In this document: one piece after another, positions 44,101 to 59,100 of the stretch
How the letters are laid out: each line of letters begins with the position of its first letter
Position numbering within the stretch: position 1 is the stretch's first letter
Assembly (NCBI GenBank): GCA_036250225.1
Contig: JAPZLL010000074.1
Coordinates: 1-64,000, forward strand
Source: Cercophora sp. LCS_1
Taxonomy: Eukaryota; Ascomycota; Sordariomycetes; Sordariales; Lasiosphaeriaceae
Reading direction: 5' to 3'
Length of the DNA stretch: 64,000 bases
Notes under the pieces: generated by a model
Databases searched by the model: none
What the model was told of the DNA's origin: nothing
What the model saw: only the letters and a program-made list of their open reading frames with translations
Translations under genes and position numbers: made by a program

Positions 44101-47100
44101 GCAATGTGGCATCCACGTTCAAATCGCTGCGCCGAAGCGGGAGTTTGTGGCGGGCCATCCGGAAACTCGGCGTCTGCTTCGCCGCCGGCAATTGTGGGAA
44201 ATGTGTGACAGAGGACATACCCTGGAACCTGCGCTTCCAGTACTGTTCGGATGAAGCCGAGTCCTGGGCCTTCAGGTGTCGAATGAACCCCGCGTAGGAC
44301 GGTGCTTCCGAGCTCTCCGTTGTCTGCCCAGCGACCAAGTCGTCGTACACCTTTTGGACTCGCAGCGCAATCCTCGGCAGACTCCATCCGTCGTACAAGG
44401 CGTGGTGAATGGCCCAAACAAACACTCTTTCGCCGTTATCCTGGTCGCCCCCCACGATCGCATACCTCGTCAGGGGTCCTCCGCTCTGCGACCCGATTCT
44501 CTTTCCCTCCTCAATCGCGTCCTCCACTGTAGGCTCATCGTACCACTCCATCTCAGCCCGAGCCGCCACCGCCTGCACGAATCCAATTGTTGTCGTGTGC
44601 ACAATCCTGGTGCGCAATGTATCTGTGTCATCCACCACCCGTTGCCAGGCCGCTTTGAACTTGATCAAATCGGTGCTCTTGTTCAGCTTCAACGTGTTGA
44701 CAGAGACATAGGCTCCGACCTGGGAGTTGGCCAGCGCCACAAGACCTTCTTGCAGCGGACTGCACGGGTAGGCATCTTGTATCTTTTCTCGTGGCAGCAG
44801 GCATTGGCGCTCAATCTCCCGCAGCACGGCCTCGGTATCGCGGGGACTGCAACCCAGAAGCTCAAACAGTTGGGGATCTTCCTCGCCCGCCTCTAACGAC
44901 GCTCCTTCAAGCGTGCTGCAGGCGGCCGCCATGTCCGATAACACGGGCTTCTCGAAGATATCGAGCACAGAGAGCGCGATCCTGCGTGCGCGCGCCACGC
45001 CCACCAGCCGCATGGCGGTAAGAGAGTCGCCGCCCACGCGAAAGAAGCTGTTCGTGGCCCGCACAGAGCCGGTTTTCATGCCTAACACTGACTCCCAGAG
45101 GCCCTGGAGCACCTTTTCCATTTCGGTGGCCTCGTCGCAGGCCGTTGTTCTGGCCTCCTTTGTCGCTGCGGCAGACCCAAGCTTGTGGGCCACGAGACTC
45201 TCGCGAGACAAAATCTCCGCAGCCTGTCGCAGCCGTCTTCTGTCCAGCTTGCCGGCCGTAGTCCAGGGCATGGTGTTCACTGGAAAGAAAAGCTGAGGGA
45301 CCATGTAGGCAGGCAAGTGGCCCGACGCAAACGCCTCCATAGACTGTGCGAGGCCAGCGAGGTGGTCATCCAGAGGGAGCAGGCCAAATTTGCCAACAGT
45401 ATTGGAAGCAGTGAAAAACACAGCGAGGGTGGTGGTCTTACTTGTCACGGCACCCAACGGCGTCACCACTTCGACGGCCACGTTGGTACCCTCGGGGAAC
45501 CCAGCTTTGCAGTGGAACTCAATCTCGCCGAGCTCGATGCGCCGTCCGTTAACCTTAACCTGGGTGTCTTTTCTTGCCATGTAGAGGATCGAGCCGTCGG
45601 AGTTGTACCGCACAAGGTCGCCGGTCCGATATAGTTTCCTGGTACCGCTGTTGTCGGCCTCGAGTCCAAGTTTGTCCATCCATTCTGGTGCCTCGATGAA
45701 CGCACGGCGGGTCTGCTCCCCGTTGTTGAGATAACCCCTCGCTACCAGTCGGCCTTCTACCACAAGCTCTCCTACGGCGCCCACCGGAACCAGCCGGTTG
45801 ACATTGTGTGGGTCAACCACCCACACTCTGCCCCCTACGGCCGGACCGATATTGCTACTGTCGGTGTTGCGTACAACGCCTCGTTGATCCACCTTGACGC
45901 TTGTGGTTGCAATGACCGAGCACTCTGTCGGTCCATAGGCATTGACCAGGGCGCACTTGGTTGCCGAAGATGCCCATCGCATGATGTGGTCAGCGTTCAT
46001 GGCCTCGCCGCCCGTCACGAGCGTCTTGAGACCTCGCAAGGCGGGGCTTCCCGGTTTGAGAGTGCTAGCCACGCTTGGGGTCAGAAGCGTCCATGTGATG
46101 CCCATGTCTCGGACCACCCCCGGCAGGTCGTTGATGCGTTGCGCATCCGAAGGCACGCATACGCAGCCACCAACTAAAAGGCAAGAGAGAATTTCCATCA
46201 CACTGGCATCAAACGTGTACGACGCAAACTGCAAGACCCGCGAATCAGGGCCCATGAACATGGCCTTGGCATGGGCCAACGCACCAGTGCAGAAAGCAGC
46301 ATGCTCGATGACGGTACCTTTAGGACGGCCGGTCGTGCCAGAGGTGAAGATGATGTAGGCCGCATTAGCGGGTGACACGGACACCTTGGTGGTAGAAGTA
46401 GCAAGAGCGGAAAGGGAGGCAAGGGACGCGGCATCCACCACGAAACAAGTCGCTGTTGTTTCGGCCACATCCGCCATCTTTTGTTGGTTTTTCTTGGAAC
46501 ACAGCACTACTGTCGCTCCCACATCCTGCATGAGCTGCTCAAGCCGGGACACGGGGTGCTCGGGATCAAGACCGACGAAGGCTCCGCCCGCCTTGAGTAC
46601 GGCAAGCTGGGCAATGACCGTCCATGCTGACTTCTCAAAGCACAGCGGCACAAAAGCTTCAGGCCCCACACCCAAGGTGGTGAGGTATGCCGCCAGCAGC
46701 GTGGCCATGTCGTCCAACTGCCGGTACGTAAAGGACGCATCCCAGCCCTGGACCGCCGGCGCAAACGGCTGCCGGCGCGCATGCTTGGCCACCATGTCGT
46801 GGATGCACTCGTTCACGTTGGGAAGCGCAAAATCGTTCCACGCCTTGAGCTGGCGGATATCATAGGAACTCGCAATATCCAACTCGCCCACGATGCGGTC
46901 ATCCTCTCCGTGCACCAAGTCGCTCAGCACCTGCGAGAAGGTGCTCGCAATGCTCTTGATCTGGGAATCCGACACCACGGTTCGCCAGTAGCCAAACTGC
47001 ACTTCGATGGTCTCGCCTCTAGCCTCGACGTTGACGGCAATAACGTACTCGCTCGGGTCTTCGGCACTGAGGACACGGTACCGCAGATTTGTAGATTGAA

Positions 47101-50100
47101 CGGCTGAAGGCGAAGCAGATCGTCTCTGGTACGTAAACGCCGTATTGAACAGCGTCTCCCCCGCCAACCCAAGCTCGTGCTGCATCTCGGCCAGGGAACA
47201 CGCTTGATGTGCCATGGCTTGCGCGATGTCGGTGTGCGTCGACTCCAAGGCGTCAGATATCTCCGTTTCAGAACCCAAATGTATTCGACAGACGAGCATG
47301 TTGATGAGGGCGCCCACGGCATGCTCAACGTGCGGTACCGGGACATCACGCCCAGAGGACAAGAACCCGAAGAGCACGTCATCTGACCCAGTGTAGGCCT
47401 TGAGGACCACGCCCCAGGCGAACTGAAGGAGTGCAGATAGCGTGATACCTGCGTTGGCGCAGTACTCGGCGATCTGCGAGGTGTCCGGAAGCATGATGGT
47501 GTGAGAGCCGAGCGTTGCTGCTTCCATCTGTGTCTGCTCCTGGCCATCATTGAGTGACGGAAACAGACACGGTTCGGCTTCCGCGAGATAATCTTTCCAG
47601 TACTGCACACTATCGCTGCGAGGTTGGGACTGGAGGTGGACCATGTAGTCTCTGTAGAGTGGTGCTGGCTTCTTGATGCTGAGATTATCATCGTATGCCT
47701 CGATGAGATCATCCAGAAGAATGGGGAGGGATGTTCCGTCACAAATGGCGTGGCTGATATCCAGACGGCAAAACACGGACCCGGTGGACGTTGTGCAGAT
47801 GGTGAGTCGATGCGGCGGCTTCTTTCCGCTGTAGTCCATGGCATTGAGCTGTTCCATTTTCTGCGCGGAATCCTCGTCTTCGGAATGCATCATCACAATC
47901 CACCCGGGTGCCGTCCTGAGGACAACCTGGTCCTGGAGTCCCTCGTCGCCCGCTGTATCGACAAACACAGTCCGAAGCGTAGCATGGCGTTGAACCACAG
48001 CCTGCCAAGCATCGCAAAGTCGGCTGACATCCACGGCATCGGCAGAGCAGCTAACTTGAAAAATGGCACGATAGGCGTACTTATCCGGATCCCGGATCTG
48101 GCTGAGCAACAGACCCCGCTGCATGGCCGAAGATGGATAGATGTCTTGAATATCCTGGACGTCCATTCCTGCTTTTTCGAGTTGGCGGCGTAGGTTCTCA
48201 TGCCCGTAGTATGTGAGCGGAAGTAGTGGGAACGCACTCATTGTCGTCTCGTGTGAGTGTTGAAGCAGCTGGTGAGGCGCACCCTCGAGAAGCAATCGGC
48301 ATGCTCTCGCCCAGGCTTCGATTTGTGGCTGGTGCTCCATGTGCTTGTTGAATGCAAACGACATATGTATCTTTCCGTCCGTAACCACGGCAGACACCTC
48401 GATCAGTGCAAACCGGGGCACGTCTTTGCCAATGTCGGTCGTTGAGTTGAGGGATTGGTCAACTCCGTCCAGAGCCTGCAAGACGTTGTCGGGACGTTGA
48501 AGCTGTTGCATCTGGCCGAGATAGTTGAACAAGACCTCGACCGGCCACTGCTGTTCAACGGTATCGCGGGTTTGTGCTGTGAGCATGTTCTTGGCAAAGT
48601 ATTCTCGACCGTTGCCGGGGAGTCGACGGCGGAAGTCCTTGACCCAGCGGATGGTGTTGGTAAGGTCGTTGTCTAGCGTCGCGTTAGATTGTGTGCTGGA
48701 AGCACTTTCAAGGAGGAAAACTTACCAGAGCCAGACTCTTCAGGTAGATGGACCGGATACAGAGCTGTAAACCACCCCACCGTCCGCGACAAATCGATCC
48801 TCCCGTCCCAGGTCTCGCGCCCGTGCCCTTCGTTGAAGATGCGAGAAACACCCTTTCTTCCTTCTGTAGCTGTGCGAAATGATAGTAACAATGCTGCCAT
48901 CATGAAATCAAGGACATCGGTCTGCATTGCGGCGTGGCACTCTCCACTCAGCAACAGGGCCGTCGCCTCTTCTCCCACCTCAGTCTCAACCGTCACCACA
49001 TCCCCGTACACGTTCGGCACACCGCTCATACCCCAGTACGCCAAATGACTAGCACCGCCCTGATCATCGCCAGACTTGACATGATGAGGAAGCAATCCCC
49101 GTCCGTCCGCCTGCGGCATCTGCGCCCTCGCAGACTGAGCCTTCGCCCACGCAGGGAAAGACATTGAGACCGGACGAGCAATGTAGCCTGACGCAAAGAA
49201 GTCTTCGAGATCTTGCAGCAGAATCCCCCACGACACAATGTCCACAACGAGATGGTGAACTGTCACGAATAGATACGTATCTTGGGTTTCACCCACAACG
49301 AAGTGATCGACCGCGAGAAGTGGGCCCCGGGTTATGTTGAGTGCTTTTTGTGAGGCTTGCATACGCTTTTGTGCGCGCTGTAGGGTGCTCACCGAGTATG
49401 TTTTGAAACGGTAGGACCCGGGGACATCCTCTGTGACGCGCTGGCGCCAGCGACGGGTGCCATCCAGGCGGAAGCGGGCCCGCAGCATGGGATGTGTGTG
49501 CACTAGAGTATGGATGGCCTGCGCTATTGTTTGCGAGTCGATATTCTTGCTGTCGATGACGCGGAGGAGGACGCTCTGGTTGAATTGTGTCTGCGTTGCA
49601 CGACCTGATGTAGTCGCCTTGCCCGTCTCCGAAAGCTGTAAGTACAGCCGCTGGATGGGGGAGAGGTCAAACTCCTGGTGATCTTCCTCCGTTGGGCTAG
49701 CTGTCACAAGGCTTTGTGTTGTCGGGCTCTGGGTTTTGAGCGCCAAGTCGTGCACCGACTTTGCGTTAACGACGTCGTGCACGGCGACTGTCATGCCCTG
49801 GGATCTACAACGAGCCATGACCTGCATGGCCGTAATGCTGTCACCGCCTAGATGGAGGAAGGAGGTTGTTGGAGCAATTCGCTCCAGTCCCACATTGAGA
49901 ACTTGGCTCCAGATCGCTTTTAGGCGCTCGGTCGTATTCGGTTGTGCGCTGGTAGGTACTGAACTTTTCTCACTAAGAGAGTGTGTTGCTGAGATCTTGT
50001 CAAGTGTTTCGGCGTCGATATTCTCGATGAACTGCGCCACACCCATCCGGTCAAGCTTGCCCGACGGAAGAAGCGGCATGTCGTTGATGGCGATCCATAC

Positions 50101-53100
50101 CGATGGAACCATGTACGGCGGCACGGTTTCCGAGAGACGATGCTGAACCTGGCGAAGCAGACGGGCTGCCTCTCCTGAGATGACAGCCTCGAGTCGATTT
50201 GTGCTGGCTCGTTCAGATAAGCTGCGAAGGGAGACTGCTGCCACAAGCCGCTTCGCACACGGCCCATCCTTGGGCAGCATCACGATCACATGCTTGACAA
50301 CAGAATCGGCGCCAAGATGATGGGCGATCTCGTCCAACTCCAGCCGTTGTCCATTGAGTTTGGCTTGCGAGCTGTCTTTTCGGCCGATGTACACCATCTC
50401 ACCCGACACAGGATCGCAGATGCGCACCAGATCGCCAGTCTTATACATCCGCCGAGATCCAGTACTGTCAAAGGCAAACCCGTCGCACTTTGACCAAGTC
50501 GGGCCGTCGATGAACACCTCACAGGTCTTGGCTTCGTTGTTGAGATAACCCGAAGAGAGTGTGGGTCCCTCAATTAACAACTCCCCAACGGCGCCCACGG
50601 GCGCCAGTTGGTGGTGGTTGTGTCGGTCCACGATCCAGGTCCGACCCATGCCCGTCCCCAGGTTCGCCGGGTTCGATGCTCGATGTACATGAGGATTGAC
50701 AGTCGCCACGACGGCACACTCACTCGGCCCATAAGCATTCACCAAGTTGACCTTGGATGCCCAGATGTCGATGTGGCTCTGGGACATGGCCTCACCGCCG
50801 AGGATAAGCGTCTTGAGACTCGGGACATCGGATGGCGTGAGAGTGCGCACGAAGGAGGGTGTGAGAAGGGCCATGTCGACGCCCATGTGCTCCATAGCGA
50901 CAGCGAGGTCTCCATTGGTTCGGTCCTGGTCGCGCGGAACACAAACCGTGCCCCCCCTCATGAGCGTCGTCAGGATCTCAACGAGGGAGGCATCGAAAGT
51001 GTACGAGGCAAATTGGAGGAAGCGAAATGGCGGATTCATGTGCATGGCGGGGCCATGGGCTGCGGCACCCGAGCAGAAGGCCAAGTGGGAGACTAATCCA
51101 TGTTAGCATCTGAAAGGAAGGAAGGAGCGATGGGCTTCCGGAGAGACGCACTAATTGTCCCCTTGGGTTTGCCCGTGGTGCCTGACGTGAAAATGGCATA
51201 GGCCGGGCTGGTCGACGACAGACCGTCTGTAAATATGTCAGCAACATCTTGACGACTTTTACAACGTTTGATAGCAGAGAGCGGGGTGGCATCCACAAGG
51301 CAATCGTCCAGGCGAGGTGGGGAAAAGGAGGGGTAAACAGAGCGCACTTACCATCTCCCATACCCCCGCCATCCAGCTGAGACGCCGCCTCTGCGAGCCG
51401 CCTCAGGTGCTCCCCATCAATTGCGACCACTCCAATGCCAACTCCGGTGAAAAGACCAAAATGTCGTGGCGAACTCAAGATCACGTCTGCTTTACAATCG
51501 GCTACAATCTCGTGCAGCCTCGCGACCGGATGCGCTGGGTCTAGCGGCACGAATGCTGCTCCCGCTCTCAGAATGCCCAGCATGGCAACGACGGCGTGCA
51601 CCGACTTTTCCAGGCAAAACGGGACAAAGGTCCCCGGCCGGACGCCTTTGGCCTGCAAGTCGCGTGCGAGGGCGGACGACAGGCAATCCAGCGCCCTCGC
51701 CGTCAGTGCCCCGTCCCACCCGACCACCACGGACTCCTCAGCCTCACGCTGCAGGTTCCGCTCCAGAATGACATCCTGGATGCGCCGCTCCACCAACGGA
51801 CCGGGGTTCATGTTCCACTTACGAATCTGCTGCTTGTCTGTCTCGGCAAGCAAGTCCAACTCACCTACCTTTTCATTCCACGTCCTCGCATCTGCAAGGC
51901 GGAAAAGCGCTACTTCGAACTGTCCCAGCAGAGATGTCGCCTGCCACTCCGGAACAACTTGGGCATCAAAGTAGACATGCGCCTCGATAGTTGTGTTATC
52001 TCGGCCGATGGTGCACGTCACATTGAGCGGAAGATTAAAGAAGTCTGCACCCTGCTTATTTCCGCCGCTGACAAGGTTGCTCCACAGACTGCCATTGTTG
52101 GAGCGCTCCTGGTCGTCATCTTCGTCAGCCATGTCGATGGCTAGCAGGTTTTGGAGCGCACAGGCCGCGGCAGCTGATGGGCTGAGGCCCTTGATGCGTT
52201 GAAGGCCTGCAAACTGATGGGGTATGGCGTCACTTAACCCATGTGCCAAGTCGAGTGTAGCCTTGACTGTGGCCTCTTTGTTGATGGCAAGCCGACGGGG
52301 CACGGTTGTGAACGTGGGGCCGACGAGGCCCTCGATGTGTGGGACAGGAACGTCCCGGCCACTGAGCACTTCGCCAAAAATGACGTCGGCAGACGATAGA
52401 TGGGTTGATAGCACCAGGGCCCATGCGACGCGCAGGAACCCAGCCAGGGAAAGATCCGCCTGGGGCTTCTGGAATTGGACCGATCGGCGAGTTTGTGAGG
52501 AGGCCTTGACGTGATATCCCGTGTGGGGAAGCTGTGGGAAATGCTCTACGTCCTCTTTGAAGGAAAGGGTTGCCTTCCAGAACGCGTCCGAGGCGGCAGC
52601 ATCAATACCGTTCAGGTGCTCAACAAATCGCGAGTAATGGGGTGTGACGACCACAGCAGCCTCCGGCCGACGATATCGCTCCTCTACGCGGCTCAGCAGC
52701 GTTGATAGGCTCCATCCGTCGTACAGGGCGTGGTGGGCTATCCAGACAAACGTTGGCTGATTGCCGCGCTCGTCGATGAGAGCATATTTTGTGAGAGGGC
52801 CACCATCATGCGACGGCAACTTCTTGTCCTCGGCAGACAGACCGTACACGCTGGGTGTCGTTGTCCACGCAATTGGTTCGCGAACGACAACCTGAACGAA
52901 GCCCAAACTCTCATCGAAGACGATCCGGGTGCGCAGGATGGCCTCCGAGTCAATCACATCCTGCCAAGCTTGCTTGAACCGAGCCACGTCGACGTCTACC
53001 GGGAGCTTGTATGCATTAACAGCGACGTACGCCCCTGGTCGTCGTTGTGACGCAGCGACCAGTCCGGCCTGGAGCGTTGTGCAGGGGTATATGTCTTCGA

Positions 53101-56100
53101 CGGACCGTACCGGCACGCGGCAGATGGATGCAACTTGGGCCTTCAACCTCACTGTATCGACGGCTGCAAGCAGCGAGAATGGCTCAACAGGACCAGGGAC
53201 GGAACCCTCCGAGGACGACCCCTCAGTTGTTGTAGAAGCGCCAGCATTGCCAGCCAAGGCCATAGCCATATCGCAAAGCCGAGGGGTCTGGAAAATGGTC
53301 GCAACAGCCAAGACGATCCCCATCTGGCGTGCAGCAGCCGCAAGCCGCATGGCCACGATCGAGTCGCCACCGTGTCGGAAAAAGCTGTCCTCGGCCATGA
53401 TGCTGTCCACCGGAACTTTGAGTGCCTTGGCCCACAGCATTTGCAGGGTGCATTCCTCTTCTGTCTCTGGCTTCCGTCCGCCTCCTGACCGCGCCTCGAG
53501 ACGGTATGCAGCGATGCTGATGGAGGAAAGCGGGAGTGTCAGACCACGCAGACGGCGACGGTCCAACTTCCCCGACGACGTCAACGGCATCTGAGAGACA
53601 GGGAAGAATAGGACAGGGACCATGTACGACGCTAACTTGGAGGCGAGGGCTGCCACAACACCTTGACATAGCACTTGAAGCTCCGGGGCCATGTCGAGTA
53701 CCTTGGCCTCAGCTTCCCGGACCGGGTCAGGAGCAAAGAATACGGCAAGCTGCTTGTTTGCATCACCGAAAACCACCAAATCGACACACGACGCCATGTC
53801 ATCCGGCAGCGCCGTGGCAACGTGGTGCTCAATCTCGCCGAGCTCAATGCGCTGACCGTGCAGTTTGACCTGGGTGTCCTTGCGGCCAAGATAGACCAGG
53901 GAGCCATCAGAGTCATATCGCACAAGATCTCCCGTCTTGTACATTCTGCGGGCTCCTCGGTCCGCGTGATGCGGATCAAGGCACGCCCAGGGCGGGTTCT
54001 GAACAAACGCCTTGGCCGTCTCGACGGGCCGGTTGAGGTAACCCCGCGCCAAGATAGGGCCCTCGATGAGAAGCTCACCGGCGCAGCCAACAGGCATCAG
54101 CCGGTTGTGGTTCAAAGGATCAACAACCCACGAAATACTCCCCACACTGGTGCCAATGTTGGAAACATCGCCATGAGCAGTCGTGTGCAAACGGTGTGTC
54201 GAGTTAATAGAGCATTCGCTGGGCCCGTATTGGTTGTGAACGGGAACAGCACCGCCCCAGGCATCAAGGACCGTTTGCGTCAGCGCCTCGCCACCAACTG
54301 CAATGGCTTCGATGCCGGGAACCAGTGAGGGATGCAGAAGGGCCGCCACGGTTGGCGTCAGGTCCATCATGTTGGCACCCAGGCTGTTTATGACGCCGGC
54401 CAAGTTGCCAAGTCGGTCAGCGTCGGACGGTACACAGATACAACCACCATGGATGAGGTTCGTGAACATTTCCTCGATGCTGTTGTCAAAAGTGTGTGCC
54501 GCAAATTGCAGGAAGCGAGTCTTGGGGCTGAGACCGAGTCGTGCGCCGTGAGCGAGCGCGCTCGAGACTAGGGCTTGATGTTCGAGGACGACGCCCTTTG
54601 GTTTGCCGGTGCTGCCGGAGGTGAAAATGACCCAGGCAGCATTTTCTGGCGACACTTCAGTTCCAACCTCGTCCTCGCCGCCAACGGTACTCTTGGAGAG
54701 ACTAGTGAAGAGGTCGGGTCCTACGGCCACGACGTACGGCACCATACTCTCGAACATAGATGCCCGAGACACTGATGACACGACGATGTGGGCTCCAACA
54801 TCGAGCACCTTGTCTTGAAGCGCGTCGACCGGATGTGTGGCATCAAGCGGCACTACGGCCCCACCCGCCTTGAGTACCGCCAGCATGGAAACCACGGTCC
54901 AAGCCGACTTGTGGAAGCAGACGGGCACAAACACCTCGGGACCTACGCCAACTTCCGAGAGGTGGCAAGCGAGTTGATCAGCGAGTGTGTTCATCTCTTG
55001 ATACGAGAAGCTGGCATCCCAGCCACAAATAGCTTCCGCTTGAGGTCTGATCACCACCTGCTTCTCAACCATGCGATGAAGACACTCTGCCGTGGTGGCC
55101 GGCATCTGTGCATTCCAATCCCATATTCGATCCAGCATCGTGGGATGGATCGCCCAAATCTGAGATACCGGCGTGGCAGCATTCTCGGCAGTGTTGAAGA
55201 CTGCTTGCCTGAAGGTCATCGCAATGTTTTCGGCCTGGCTGCATGCGAAGCTGTCGGTCCAGTAGTCCATATCAATGGCGGCGCACCCTGCGTCGTCCAC
55301 TTCGATGTTGAGCGATAGAGGATACTCGGTTGGGTCGTGAATGGCTTGGACATCCTCAAACAAGAGCCCGCCGCTGTTGTCAAATGTGGTGGAAGGCAGC
55401 AAAATCCGGCGGTAGGAAATGCAAGTGTTAAACAAGGGCATCCCACCCGGGAGATGTAGCGCGTGCTGCACCTCGGCTAGGGAGACTTGGGCGTAGGGCA
55501 TGCACTCTAGCTGGTCTCTCTGCACGGCCTCGAGGATGTTGAGGATTGATGTGCCCTGGTCTTGTCCATTAAGAGAGACTCTTTGTGTGGCCATGTTGAC
55601 AAACGGCCCGACGGCATCTTCGGAGCCGTCGACCAGGTGGCCATCACGGCCCGAGACAAGATAGCCGAAGCACACGTCGTCGGCACCTGTGTAGAGCCCT
55701 AACGTTAGGGCCCATGCAGTAGCGAGTGCATTGGGCAAGGTGAAGCCGTGATCGTCGCAGAACTTTTGCAAGGCGGCCAGTTGTGGTAGTTCCACGCGAA
55801 GTGTTTTGAGTTTCCTCTGGGCTTTGGCTTCCGTTTCGTGGACACCATCATTCAAGACCGGGAAGTGGCAAGGCTCCAGTCCGGCCAGCCGACCCTCCCA
55901 AAACAACAGGTCTTGCTCCGAGTAACGTTGCTCTAGGCTGGCCACAAAAGGACTGAACAGCGGCCTTGGCGTCATGGGCAACGAACCGGAATAAGCGCGT
56001 GCGAGGTCTCGGAGAAGAATGTCCATCGATGCGCCATCCATGATGGCGTGGCTAATTTCTAGCACGCAAACCAGACCGGAGGAACCCTCCACGTGAAGCA

Positions 56101-59100
56101 TGGTAAGCCGGTGCTGGGGTGCGTCGTCGTGATATTGCATCGGCTCCATAGCGTCCAGGGCCTCCTGCAGCTCGCGCTCGCTGCTGCATTCCCGAACAAC
56201 AAGGGATGGCTTCACCCGAGTCAGGACGACTTGATCATAACCGCCGCCTCGGGCCTCACCAACGGCAGCGACAAACACGGTACGAAGCAGGGCATGGCGT
56301 CTGACGACGTCTTCCCAGGCTTGCACTGCACGCGGTACGTCAACCGCGGCCTGAGGATCTTGTTGTTCCGGCCCTGCTGCGGCAGAAATCCGGAAGACTC
56401 TTCGCACAGCATAAACCAGCTCGCTCTTGGTTCGGCTCATCAGCAGACCCTGCTGGATGGGGGAGACGGGATAGATGTCCTCGATACCATCCCATCCCTT
56501 TTCACCAGCAAGTTCTGCTAATCTGGTCCGCCCAAACGCTTCTAGGTCATGAGACGTCAGGTGAGGTCCCAACAGCGGGAAGTCAGTGGCGCTGACACCC
56601 CGCGGCATGGCCGGCAGCGTGGCCGCTGCATCAACGAGGAGCCGCTGGCATGCCACCACCCAGTGCCGGATGCGCTCTTGATGCTGCATCTTGCCGTTCC
56701 AAGCGAACCCGAAGCGTAGGGCACCTTGCACAACGACAGCAGAAATTTCAAACAGCGCGAACCGCTTTGCTGACGCGCCAAAGTCGGCTGTCGGGCTCCC
56801 GGGGTGCGCCTCGCCAGCCATGAGCGCACCTTCGGCGGGTTGGAACAGTCCCTCGGCGCGCTCCAGCTGCTGGTAGCGTCCTAGGAAGTTGAACGACACT
56901 TCCATGACCCCGTTCCGCTTTGCCTCAAGCTCAGGGTGGTGAAACCGCGCAGCGAAGTACGGCCGCCCGTTGCCTGGCGCTCGGCGACGAAGATCCTTGA
57001 TCTGTACCAGGGCTTCAACAAGACTGGTAGCCGACGAGGACAGAGAGATGGGAAATAGGGTGGTGAACCACCCCACTGTCCGCGAGATATCCAGCTCGTC
57101 GCCACTGAGGAGCGCCTCCCGACCATGACCTTCGTTGAAGATGGTGGGCGGAGGCCGGTCGGGGAAAACTGTTCTAAAGGACCAGGTTAGGGCAGCGAGG
57201 AGCAGGTCTATAGTCTCAGTTCTGAAAGGCGCGTGGCAGTCTGTAAGGAGGATTTGGCTGAGAGAGACGGGGAGGGCAAAGTTCTGGCAGATGACATCGC
57301 CATATAGGTTTGGCTGCTCGTCACCGAAGCCCCAGTACTCCGGCCGTGGTGGCGGAATATCCGTTGGTGACGGAATTAGATGCTCGAGGGGAGTGTTGGT
57401 AGCTTCTTCACGCTGGAGGATAGTCCATGTGGGGAATGACAGTGACTGTTGGGGATTTGCGTTGTTGCCCTGAGGGTGGGAGAGCATCTCCTCGACATCC
57501 TCAAGAATGACACGCCATGAGACAAGGTCGATGATGAGATGGTGGGCAGTCATGAATAGCGTCTGTTCGCCGGAGACTTCATGTTTGAACAACTCAGCGG
57601 CCAGTAGGGGACCGTGTTGAATCTCAAGACACCCTTGTGCGTTGGATATGCCCGCGTCCATCTCTTCCTGGGTAGACACGGCATGGGCACGAAGACGGAG
57701 CGAACCGTCGATGTCATTGCTGAGATGTTGACGCCATTGGCCGTCTTCGCCGCAAGAAAAGCGGGCTCTCAGCATCGCATGCCGGCTGACAACTGCCTGA
57801 AGTGCGCCTCGCAGGTCGTCCTCGGGAATGGGACGGGTGACGCGCAGACGGAAGCTCTGGTTAAAGTGTTCGTCGCCCTGGGCCGTGTCCCGCGCCTCGA
57901 AGTGCAACTTCTGGATGGGCGAGAGCTCAAACGGCGTGTTTGCCAAGACTTCAACCTTGTCGCTTTCGCCGTGATTGGTATCCAGAGTCGTGGCTCTCGA
58001 TGCCAACTGACGAAGGGATTCAGCACGGAGGACATCGCGAACAGACACGGCCAGTCTGGCTTTCTTGGCCCTGCTGGCGCACGCCATGGCTGAGATGGAG
58101 TCACCACCGAGGGAGAGGAAACTGCGACTGTCAGGGTGGATTTGGTCGGCCGGGAGGTTGAGGATAGTGCCCCAGATGTCACGCAGGGTTGTTTCCGCGT
58201 CAGTGAGAGGCGACAAGTTGTTGATGTTCTGGGTCGGCTGCGAAGGATCTTTAGAGGGAGTTCCGTGACCCATGATAATAAGCTGTTGGTATCGCTCGAT
58301 GCTAAGACCGGTCTCCACCCACGTCGACACAGCTTTGCGGTTCATTTTTCGAGACGCAAGCATCGGGATGGCGTCGACGGGAAGCCACACAGATGGAACC
58401 ATATAGGCAGGCAGTTTCGTGGTCAGTTGCCTGCGTACGCCTTTGAGAGCAGGACCCGTGGTGAGCGTGTCAGTTCTCAGACGTAGCATCTGCTCCCCTG
58501 TCGGCCCGCCTTGTTGAGACGGCTCTTCTGACCTGGCGACGAGACCAAGCACACTAACCAGTCTGCCCTTGAGAGGACCCATCTTGGGAAGGAGCACTAA
58601 GGCATGCTGCACGCGCTCGTCGACGGCCAAGTGGTGCTCAATCTCACCCAGTTCGATCCGCTGACCGTGGAGCTTAATCTGCGTGTCCTTCCGGCCGATA
58701 TACGTCAAGGACCCGGAATCTGAATTGTAGCGTGCCAAGTCTCCCGTCTTGTAGAACCGCCTGCCGGTACCGTCCTCAGAAGCCCAGGCCGGATCGGTGA
58801 TGAAACTGTCTGCTGTCTTGGCCGCATCGTTGATGTAGCCTCTTGCGAGACTGGGTCCCTCAAGCAACATCTCGCCGACACAGCCAACAGGAAGAAGACG
58901 GTCATGGTCCTCGGGGTCGACAAGCCAAACTCGCACGCCACAGGGTACCCCTATGTCAGTAGGCTCGGTGCCTGGCCCAACATGGGAGTTCACCACGGCG
59001 GCCACTGAGCTCTCGGCCGGCCCGTAACCGTTGACCAGTTCAATGCGCGACCATGTAGCCACATGAGAGTCCGCCATTGCCTCCCCGGCGAGGATAAGCC

